Shown here piece by piece: positions 1 through 4,783 of a stretch of DNA of 5,362 nt. How positions within the stretch are numbered: position 1 is the first letter of the stretch; each line of letters begins with the position of its first letter. Both the position numbers and the translations under genes were made by a program. The notes below the pieces were generated by a model. The model made no database searches and had not been told where the DNA came from. It saw only the letters and a list, made by a program, of their open reading frames with translations. The stretch is from Patescibacteria group bacterium (GTDB lineage: Bacteria; Patescibacteriota; Minisyncoccia; CAIUEV01; JAHKAQ01): assembly GCA_018825765.1 (NCBI GenBank), contig JAHKAQ010000016.1, positions 1-5,362 of the forward strand. The letters run 5' to 3'.

Positions 1-35
1 AGTTCATTTAGCCAGAAAGATGTTTTTTAATTTAT

Positions 36-72
36 TTAAAGGGCCTCATGCCAGATAGAGATAGGCCTTTAA
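36..72. other. Bulged hairpin in the leader upstream of lepA
   Basis: Arms 36-46 and 63-72 form a 10-bp stem (TTAAAGG-CCT against AGGCCTTTAA) with one bulged G and a 16-nt loop. It starts 6 bp after a TAA at 28-30 that could end an upstream plus-strand reading frame. No T-run follows on either strand, so it does not look like a standard intrinsic terminator. It could protect an mRNA 3' end or simply be chance. The role is unknown. Confidence 0.35.
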
Positions 73-105
73 GAGCAAATCGCCCGCCTGGGACCGTCTA
101 TACGC

Positions 106-134
106 TTGATATTTAATCTCTCTCAAGCTATCTT
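106..134 (+). promoter_or_regulatory. Weak candidate sigma70-type promoter for lepA
   Basis: TTGATA (106-111; 5 of 6 to TTGACA) and TATCTT (129-134; 4 of 6 to TATAAT) are separated by 17 bp. Transcription would begin near 141, giving a leader of about 33 nt before the lepA ATG. The -10 match is poor and the region is AT-rich, so this is only a candidate. The -35 box overlaps the left arm of the 108-116/162-170 inverted repeat. Confidence 0.25.
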
Positions 135-170
135 GTCTCTAAGCGCTCATCCGCCTAAGAGTTAAATATC
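108..170. repeat. Widely spaced 9-bp inverted repeat before the lepA start
   Basis: GATATTTAA (108-116) is perfectly complementary to TTAAATATC (162-170), with 45 nt between. The right arm ends 3 nt before the lepA ATG. If both arms are in the transcript, pairing would place a stem over the ribosome-binding area. The arms are AT-only except for one G/C, so chance is a real possibility. No clear Shine-Dalgarno sequence is seen; AAGAG at 157-161 is too far away and weak. Confidence 0.3.
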
Positions 171-173
171 TTT

Positions 174-1964
174 ATGGAAAAAATCAGAAATTTCTGCATT
201 ATCGCTCACATTGATCACGGAAAATCAACCCTCTGCGACCGTCTTTTAGAAATTACCAACACGCTTTCCAGGCGCGATCTCAAAGAACAGACTCTGGATC
301 AAATGGATCTAGAACGCGAAAAAGGCATTACCATTAAACTCCAGCCTGTTACCATGAAATATAAGCTGGGAGAAAAAGAGTATCAACTCAATCTTATCGA
401 CACTCCCGGCCACGTTGATTTTTCCTACGAGGTATCCCGCAGTCTGGCGGCTGTGGAAGGCGCTATTCTTCTGGTTGACGCCACTCAAGGGATTCAGGCT
501 CAAACCCTGGCCAATCTTTATCTGGCGCTTGGAGAAAATCTGGCCATTATCCCGGTTGTAAATAAAATAGATTTACCCAACGCTCAAACAAAACAAACTC
601 AAGAAGCCCTGGCCGACCTTTTGGGCGTGCCGCCGGCTGATATTTTAAAAATATCAGCTAAAACCGGCGCCGGCACAGATCAGGTCTTGCGAACCGTAAT
701 CAAAAAAATTCCCGCGCCCCTGGGCGATCCCCAAAAACCGGCTCAAGCTCTAATCTTTGACTCCTTTTACGATTCTTTCAAGGGAGTAGTTTCCTATGTG
801 CGGCTTATGCAGGGTGAACTAAAAAAGGATCAGGAAATTTTTGTTCTCGGCACCCAAAAACAAGCCCAGATAATGGATGTAGGCGTTTTTTCTCCCTTTC
901 TTTCTCCGCGCCCCGGCCTTTCAGCCGGCCAAATCGGCTATGTCGCCACCGGTCTAAAAAAAGTAAGCGACTGTCGCGTGGGGGATACCATAATTTCCCA
1001 GGCCGATAAGGGCCGGGTAAAATCGCTTAAGGGATATCAGAAGGCGAGACCCATGGTTTTTGCCAGCTTCTATCCTCAAGACGGCGACCAATATCATAAC
1101 TTGAGAGACGCCCTGGAAAAGCTTTCCCTGAACGACGCCTCCTTTACTTATCAGCCGGAAAGCTCGCAAGCTCTGGGCCGCGGCTTTCGCGGCGGCTTTC
1201 TGGGACTGCTTCACCTGGAGATTATTCACGAGCGCTTAAAAAGAGAATTTAACCTGGATCTTATTTTCACCGCTCCAGGCGTTGAATATCAAATAAAGGT
1301 TAGGGGATCGCAAAAAAGGCTTACCATTACCTCGCCGTCCGAACTCCCGAACGCTTCCAGCGTTGAAACTATTTTCGAGCCCTGGGTAAGTCTCGAGATA
1401 ATAACTGTTACCCAGTATCTGGGTAACATCATGAAATTCATGGGCGCTATTCGCTCCATTTACAAAGCCACTTCCTATCTTGATCCCACCCGCGCCATTC
1501 TTTCTTATCAGGCCCCGCTGGCTGAAATAATCACCAATCTTCATGACGCCTTAAAAACCGCCTCCAAAGGCTACGCCTCGCTTAGCTATGATTTTTTAGA
1601 ATTTCGCCCTTCTGATTTAGTCCGCCTGGATATTTTAGTGGCCGGCGAAAAAAAACAAGAGCTTTCCCGCATCATTCCCCGGTCTCGTTCCAGAAAAATA
1701 GGTATAAAAATTTTAAAAAAATTAAAACAAAACATCAGCCAGAAAAATTTTGCCGTCACCCTCCAGGCCGCCATTGGAGGAAAAATCATCGCCCGGGAAA
1801 ATATCAGCGCGCTTCGAAAAGATGTTTTAGCCAAGCTCTACGGCGGTGACCGCACCCGAAAAGACAAACTCTTAAAAAAACAAAAAAAAGGCAAAAAACG
1901 CCTGGAAACCCTGGGCCGGGTGGACATACCACCCAAAGCTTACGTGGATATCATGAAATCTTAA
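174..1964 (+). CDS. lepA: Elongation factor 4 (LepA), translational GTPase
   Basis: LepA/EF4 is a ribosome-associated GTPase that acts on stalled or mis-translocated ribosomes; in many bacteria it is peripherally membrane-linked and dispensable under good growth. The 596-aa protein is full family length. Visible G-domain motifs are G1 AHIDHGKS (11-18), G2 EREKGITIK (47-55), G3 DTPGH (76-80), G4 NKID (130-133) and G5 SAKTG (161-165). Domain II and the EF-G-like domain III (LSLNDASFTYQPESS) follow, then domain V with the QYLGN motif. The LepA-specific C-terminal domain contains YGGDRTRK (from residue 556) and ends shortly after GRVDIPPKAY. The C-terminal domain separates it from EF-G and TypA. 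Minor departures from the E. coli protein are Lys50 for Arg in G2 and Gly340 for Cys in GFRCGFLG. The ATG at 174 aligns with the family N-terminus but has no good Shine-Dalgarno. No terminator hairpin follows the stop. Confidence 0.98.
   Translation: MEKIRNFCIIAHIDHGKSTLCDRLLEITNTLSRRDLKEQTLDQMDLEREKGITIKLQPVTMKYKLGEKEYQLNLIDTPGHVDFSYEVSRSLAAVEGAILLVDATQGIQAQTLANLYLALGENLAIIPVVNKIDLPNAQTKQTQEALADLLGVPPADILKISAKTGAGTDQVLRTVIKKIPAPLGDPQKPAQALIFDSFYDSFKGVVSYVRLMQGELKKDQEIFVLGTQKQAQIMDVGVFSPFLSPRPGLSAGQIGYVATGLKKVSDCRVGDTIISQADKGRVKSLKGYQKARPMVFASFYPQDGDQYHNLRDALEKLSLNDASFTYQPESSQALGRGFRGGFLGLLHLEIIHERLKREFNLDLIFTAPGVEYQIKVRGSQKRLTITSPSELPNASSVETIFEPWVSLEIITVTQYLGNIMKFMGAIRSIYKATSYLDPTRAILSYQAPLAEIITNLHDALKTASKGYASLSYDFLEFRPSDLVRLDILVAGEKKQELSRIIPRSRSRKIGIKILKKLKQNISQKNFAVTLQAAIGGKIIARENISALRKDVLAKLYGGDRTRKDKLLKKQKKGKKRLETLGRVDIPPKAYVDIMKS
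1406..1428. repeat. 10-bp perfect hairpin with 3-nt loop inside lepA
   Basis: TGTTACCCAG (1406-1415) and CTGGGTAACA (1419-1428) are perfectly complementary around the loop TAT. A second copy of CTGGGTAA lies upstream at 1382-1389, so the central TTACCCAG (1408-1415) could pair with either flank. The hairpin covers the codons for the conserved Gln-Tyr-Leu-Gly-Asn motif, so amino-acid constraint may explain part of it. Confidence 0.5.
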
Positions 1965-1981
1965 AGGAATTATTGTTGATA

Positions 1982-2011
1982 TTTCATAATACAATCCCTA
2001 TATGTTATAAT
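1982..2011 (+). promoter_or_regulatory. Extended -10 promoter ahead of the envelope cluster
   Basis: A perfect TATAAT (2006-2011) is preceded by TG plus one base (2003-2005), giving a consensus extended -10. A poor -35 (TTTCAT, 1982-1987) sits 18 bp upstream. A different pairing, TTGATA (1976-1981) with TATATG (1999-2004) at 17 bp, is also possible. With the strong -10, transcription would start around 2018-2019, which is the ATG of the 31-codon ORF. That mRNA would be leaderless or nearly so. The promoter lies only about 40 bp past the lepA stop and would give the downstream genes expression separate from lepA. Confidence 0.55.
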
Positions 2012-2018
2012 CTTTTAC

Positions 2019-2114
2019 ATGAAGCGGAAAACTATCAAATATATCTGGATTATTATCTCGCTCGTCGCTGTTTTTAGCATGGTCGCTTTCACCCTGATGC
2101 CGCTTTTAAGATAA
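2019..2114 (+). CDS. Small single-pass membrane protein, 31 aa, unknown function
   Basis: An ATG at 2019 opens a 31-codon frame ending in TAA at 2112-2114. The peptide begins with a basic stretch (MKRKTIKY). One hydrophobic helix follows (about residues 9-30, IWIIISLVAVF then SMVAFTLMPLL), and it ends in Arg. This is the layout of a small inner-membrane protein with the N-terminus in the cytoplasm. The start coincides with the predicted transcription start of the extended -10 promoter, and the PH-domain gene follows 19 bp later. I recall similar very short, one-helix proteins in Patescibacteria genomes, but I cannot name a family. A signal-peptide-like or leader-peptide role is possible. It is short enough that conservation would be needed to prove it is translated. 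Confidence 0.6.
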   Translation: MKRKTIKYIWIIISLVAVFSMVAFTLMPLLR

Positions 2115-2133
2115 AAACAAAATTATCAATTTT

Positions 2134-2649
2134 ATGGCTATTTTTTCCCTTCGCCTTTATAAAAACGAAGAGGTTCTAGCTATCATTCGCCGTCATTTCA
2201 CCACTTTTTTCGGGCCTTTATTCCGTTTTCTCATTATCTTATCCGTGATTTTAAGTCTCCATTATTTTCTTCCTTCTTTTAGATATAAGCTAACTCTAAT
2301 TATTATTTTTTTTATTCTGGCTGTTATTTATCTTGGCTATTTATTCGTCGTCTGGTATTTAGTGAATATTGTCATAACCACCCAGCGCATCATAGACATT
2401 AACCAGAAAGGATTAACCAAAAGAGTGGTCACGGAAATTTCCCTGGAAGACATTTCCAAAATCTCCTCATTAAAAGAAGGCGTTTTCCAGAATCTTTTCA
2501 ATGTGGGCTCGCTCATAATAGAGGTCAAAGAAGGAGGAAAAATCGTGGGTTTCGCCGTCAAAAATCCCCAGGATATCATGAGCCGCCTTAACCAGTTAAG
2601 AAGGGACAATGAAAAAATCCAGCCCAATTCCAAGCGATCAATTTCATGA
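2134..2649 (+). CDS. Two-TM membrane protein with bacterial PH-like domain
   Basis: The 171-aa protein has a short cytoplasmic N-terminus with Leu-Tyr-Lys-Asn-Glu-Glu (8-13), which resembles the 'hpgE' start seen in bacterial PH-domain (YdbS/DUF304-like) proteins. A transmembrane hairpin follows at about 27-47 and 52-73, then a PH-like beta domain from about 74 to 165. Family-typical signals are the stretch VITTQRIIDINQKG (80-93), the segment EISLEDISKISS and the strand GSLIIEVKEGG. Family members sit at the membrane; their ligand is generally unknown. The frame cannot extend upstream because a stop lies at 2107-2109, and no Shine-Dalgarno is present. The gene lies 19 bp after the small membrane ORF, and its last 41 bp overlap the FtsB-like gene. 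Assignment to the PH superfamily is firm by pattern, but the specific function is unknown. Confidence 0.85.
   Translation: MAIFSLRLYKNEEVLAIIRRHFTTFFGPLFRFLIILSVILSLHYFLPSFRYKLTLIIIFFILAVIYLGYLFVVWYLVNIVITTQRIIDINQKGLTKRVVTEISLEDISKISSLKEGVFQNLFNVGSLIIEVKEGGKIVGFAVKNPQDIMSRLNQLRRDNEKIQPNSKRSIS
2600..2606 (+). promoter_or_regulatory. Probable Shine-Dalgarno for the FtsB-like gene
   Basis: GAAGGGA lies just upstream of the ATG at 2609, inside the end of the PH-domain gene. It is the only start in the window with a recognisable purine-rich site, though the spacing is short (about 3-4 nt from the last G). It supports initiation at 2609 despite the long overlap and suggests translational coupling to the upstream gene. 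Confidence 0.4.
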
Positions 2650-3049
2650 TAATTCCCGCACCTGGATCCGTTTTTTTCTGTTTATCAGTTTTCTGGCTTT
2701 TGTGTTAGTCACTTACTCTTTGTTCAGGGAAACCTATAAAAAATACCAAATCCAAAAAGAAGTCCAGGACTTAAAAAATCAGGCGGCCCAAATAGAACAT
2801 GATAATCAAAAACTCAAAGGCCTTATCGACTATTTTAAAACCCAGAATTTTTCAGAAAAAGAAGCGCGTGAAAAGCTAAACGTAAAAAAAGAAGGGGAGA
2901 GTCTGGTTATCTTAAAATCCCAGGACGATAATCTATCAGGTAAAAAAAATAATTCAAATTCCAAACTTCAGGACCCGGATCAGGAATCGCTCAATATCCC
3001 CAACCCGCTTAAATGGTGGGATTACTTCTTTAAACAACGCCTCCTATGA
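2609..3049 (+). CDS. FtsB/DivIC-like septum formation initiator protein
   Basis: FtsB/DivIC proteins are single-pass bitopic components of the divisome that bind FtsL and FtsQ/DivIB and help activate septal peptidoglycan synthesis. This 146-aa protein has a cytoplasmic N-terminus (1-18), one TM helix (19-39) and a coiled coil (about 44-77). The diagnostic segment is FSEKEAREKLNVKKEGE (81-97), matching the family pattern 'eelAReKLglvkpGE'. After the family core there is a low-complexity polar stretch (103-127, Lys/Asn/Ser/Asp rich) and an aromatic tail, PLKWWDYFF (133-141). Typical FtsB is about 100 aa, so this one is longer by its C-terminal extension. The start overlaps the PH-domain gene by 41 bp and has a weak Shine-Dalgarno; no later Met precedes the TM helix. 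The stop overlaps the next start as ATGA. The family call is good, but whether it is FtsB or a paralogue (FtsL/DivIC type) cannot be settled here. Confidence 0.82.
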   Translation: MKKSSPIPSDQFHDNSRTWIRFFLFISFLAFVLVTYSLFRETYKKYQIQKEVQDLKNQAAQIEHDNQKLKGLIDYFKTQNFSEKEAREKLNVKKEGESLVILKSQDDNLSGKKNNSNSKLQDPDQESLNIPNPLKWWDYFFKQRLL

Positions 3050-3795
3050 AAAAACAAAACCCGGGCAAAAAGATAATCCGCTGGGCTTTAGCCGGCCTGA
3101 CCGCTGTGTTGCTTTTTATTTTTACCTTCGCGCTCGGAATCTATTTTTTAGGCTGGAACAATTTTTTCGTCCAAAAACTTTGCGTTTTTATTCCCTATCC
3201 AGCCGCGGTAATTGATAGCGCCCAATGGCTAAGCTTCAGGGATTACTCCAAAAAAGCCACTATTATTAGCCGTTATCATAATCTTCAGGACATCATCTCT
3301 CCTTCTGATGACTATAACCTTAATTCTTGGCAGGGAGAAAAATATTTTCAAGTAGCTAAAAAAAATATTTTAAGCCAGATGATAAAAGACGCTCTTATCC
3401 AGAAAAGCGCTTCCCGTTATAACATCTCCGTGACACAGGAAGATTTAGACAAAGAGATTTCAAAAATCGCCGCCAATAACGGCGGCATAGAAAAACTAAC
3501 CCAAAAACTCAATCAGGTTTATAAAATAAACCTTAAATATTTTACCAGTCAGGTCGTAAAACCCCGCCTTATCCAGGAAAAGCTCCGTTTATATCTTGTC
3601 GATCAGGGAGAAATTACCGTTGAGATTGAAAGCTTCCAGGACTGGATTAACCAAAAAGCTAAAACTACCCGGATCTTCATTCCTTTGCCTCAGTATTATT
3701 GGGATAGCGATCAGGGTAAAGTTATGTTCCGCGATCCAGCCATGAACCAATACGAAAACACTACTATCGAACCGAGGGAAACCATTGCCTCCTAA
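3046..3795 (+). CDS. Membrane-anchored SurA N-terminal-like protein, no PPIase domain
   Basis: This 249-aa protein has a basic start, one TM or uncleaved signal anchor (about 13-35), and then an extracytoplasmic helical region. The segment PYPAAVIDSAQWLSFRDY (50-67) matches the opening of SurA_N/PpiD-type chaperone domains. LSQMIKDALIQKSASRYNISVTQ, read in two parts around residues 110-132, matches their 'l..lI...li...A...gi.vt..el' helix pattern. SurA-type proteins chaperone exported proteins and usually carry parvulin isomerase domains after this region. Here only about 45 residues follow, with a short beta-like stretch TTRIFIPLP, so no parvulin domain fits. The natural reading is a chaperone-like or scaffold protein outside the membrane. 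Its start overlaps the FtsB-like stop by 4 bp, so the two are probably translated together. No terminator is seen after its stop; the converging tRNA gene lies 15 bp further on. Confidence 0.72.
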   Translation: MKKQNPGKKIIRWALAGLTAVLLFIFTFALGIYFLGWNNFFVQKLCVFIPYPAAVIDSAQWLSFRDYSKKATIISRYHNLQDIISPSDDYNLNSWQGEKYFQVAKKNILSQMIKDALIQKSASRYNISVTQEDLDKEISKIAANNGGIEKLTQKLNQVYKINLKYFTSQVVKPRLIQEKLRLYLVDQGEITVEIESFQDWINQKAKTTRIFIPLPQYYWDSDQGKVMFRDPAMNQYENTTIEPRETIAS

Positions 3796-3810
3796 GCAAT
3801 CCTTAAATTG

Positions 3811-3883
3811 AGCCCGCGGCCGGAATCGAACCGGCGGCCTACGCGTTACGAATGCGTTGCTCTGCCAGCTGAGCTACGCGGGC
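3811..3883 (-). tRNA. tRNA-Thr (anticodon CGT)
   Basis: Reading the minus strand, a complete 73-nt cloverleaf is visible. It has a perfect 7-bp acceptor stem (GCCCGCG/CGCGGGC), a D-arm GCTC...GAGC, a 7-nt anticodon loop TTCGTAA, a 5-nt variable loop and a T-arm GCCGG-TTCGATT-CCGGC. The anticodon CGT (3848-3850) reads ACG threonine codons. The discriminator is T, and no CCA is encoded, so CCA must be added by nucleotidyltransferase. The anticodon stem ends in an A31-C39 mismatch next to the loop (positions 3853 and 3845). The gene starts 22 bp after the slipin stop on the same strand with no evident promoter of its own. Confidence 0.96.
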
Positions 3884-3905
3884 CCGGATTATTTGATATG
3901 AGCCT

Positions 3906-4646
3906 TTATTCGTCTTTTTTATTTTTTTCAAAAGCCCTTAAAACTTCCAGCGGCACGGCGAAAACTACCGTGTTGGATTGATCAGAGCTAAGGTCATTCA
4001 AAGTGTTCAAAGTGCGAAGATGAAGCGCTCCGTCTTTCCGGGCCAACGTCTCCGCCGCCTTAGCCAGGTTATCAGCCGCTACCACTTCTCCTTCGGCCTT
4101 AATTATCACCGCCCGCTTTTCTCTTTCGGCCTCGGCCTGCTTGCCGATTACCCGCTTCATCTCTTCCGGCAAAGTGACATCCTTTAACTCCACCGATTGC
4201 ACCACGATTCCCCACTGGTCCGTGGCTTTGTCCACGATCTCCCTTATTTTCTCCGCGATCGCGTCCCGTTTAGCCAGGAGCTCGTCCAGGTTAACTTCGC
4301 CAATCAGGTTTCTCATCGTGGTTTGCGCCAGCTGGGAAACCGCGAAATAATAATCCTCCACTTCTATCACCGCCTTTTGCGCGTCGCTCACCTTGTAGAA
4401 TAAAACAGCGTTTACCGTTACCGAGATGTTATCTTTGGTAATCGCCTCCTGATCCGGCACGTCCACGGTTCTTATCCGCATGTCAATCTTTTGATAACTC
4501 TGGAAAACAGGAATCACCAGCCGCCAGCCCGGCTGCATTATTCCCGAATATTTACCCAAAGTAAACTTGACTCCTTTTTGGTATTGATTGATTTGCTTAA
4601 TTGAAACAAGCAAAATAACAACCAGAAAAATTAGCGCTCCTGTCAT
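3906..4646 (-). CDS. Slipin (stomatin-like SPFH/Band 7 membrane protein)
   Basis: Slipins are membrane-anchored SPFH proteins that oligomerise into ring- or cage-like scaffolds and often work with an NfeD-type protease. The 246-aa protein has a short hydrophobic N-terminal anchor (4-16), then the SPFH domain. Recognisable stretches are GKYSGIMQPGWRLVIPVF (31-48), IDMRIRTVDVPDQEAITKDN and the helical VNLDELLAKRDAIAEKI, followed by WGIVVQSVELKDVTLPEEM. A charged coiled-coil region (EAEREKRAVIIKAEGE) and the slipin-type tail with SNTVVFAVPLEVLRA complete it. Length and order match bacterial and archaeal slipins of about 250 aa, without the flotillin repeats. No nfeD gene is next to it here; its downstream neighbour is the tRNA. 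The start ATG has no Shine-Dalgarno, but a good promoter lies upstream. The family call is firm; the client or partner is not known. Confidence 0.93.
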   Translation of the reverse strand: MTGALIFLVVILLVSIKQINQYQKGVKFTLGKYSGIMQPGWRLVIPVFQSYQKIDMRIRTVDVPDQEAITKDNISVTVNAVLFYKVSDAQKAVIEVEDYYFAVSQLAQTTMRNLIGEVNLDELLAKRDAIAEKIREIVDKATDQWGIVVQSVELKDVTLPEEMKRVIGKQAEAEREKRAVIIKAEGEVVAADNLAKAAETLARKDGALHLRTLNTLNDLSSDQSNTVVFAVPLEVLRAFEKNKKDE

Positions 4647-4679
4647 ATTTTTTATTTAAAAATTATCTTTAACTCTTTT

Positions 4680-4708
4680 AATATAAAAGAAAAACAAAGC
4701 TTTATCAA
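4680..4708 (-). promoter_or_regulatory. Promoter for the slipin gene and probably the tRNA
   Basis: On the minus strand TTGATA (4703-4708) and TATATT (4680-4685) each match consensus at 5 of 6 positions and are exactly 17 bp apart. Transcription would start near 4673, leaving a leader of roughly 27 nt that is almost pure A/T with no Shine-Dalgarno. As no promoter is seen between slipin and tRNA, this promoter may serve both. Confidence 0.55.
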
Positions 4709-4739
4709 TCTTTTTTAGCGTTTTTAAATTCTGTTTAGT

Positions 4740-4771
4740 TTGACAAATATTTGATCCTATGATACTAAAAT
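4740..4771 (+). promoter_or_regulatory. Promoter for the CNNM-family gene
   Basis: A perfect -35 TTGACA lies at 4740-4745. The -10 is ambiguous: GATACT (4761-4766, 15-bp spacing), TACTAA (4763-4768, 17 bp, with an upstream TG) and TAAAAT (4766-4771, 20 bp) overlap. Any of them would start transcription within about 13 nt of the ATG at 4784, so the mRNA leader would be very short. It faces away from the slipin promoter. Confidence 0.5.
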
Positions 4772-4783
4772 ACTACTCAAACA

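Noticed and set aside
1..58. Possible 3' end of an upstream plus-strand gene (a frame ending at TAA 28-30 or another at TAG 56-58), or a minus-strand gene starting with the ATG at 5-7.
   Set aside because: Too few codons are visible to choose among the three options, and none shows a recognisable motif.
954..1834. Minus-strand open frames of 82-102 codons opposite lepA.
   Set aside because: They lie entirely antisense to a highly conserved gene and encode no recognisable protein pattern.
2337..2633. 98-codon minus-strand frame opposite the PH-domain gene.
   Set aside because: It is a shadow of a well-supported coding frame and shows no family features.
3469..3486. GCCGCC/GGCGGC hairpin with a 6-nt loop inside the SurA-like gene.
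   Set aside because: It is explained by the codons for Ala-Ala-Asn-Asn-Gly-Gly, and 6-bp GC stems are common by chance.
3784..3800. ATTGC...GCAAT stem-loop over the stop of the SurA-like gene, considered as a terminator for either strand.
   Set aside because: The stem is only 5 bp and no T-run follows it in either direction.
3978..4403. Plus-strand open frames of 68-69 codons opposite the slipin gene.
   Set aside because: They overlap each other and are antisense to a clear SPFH gene; no start signal or domain pattern supports them.
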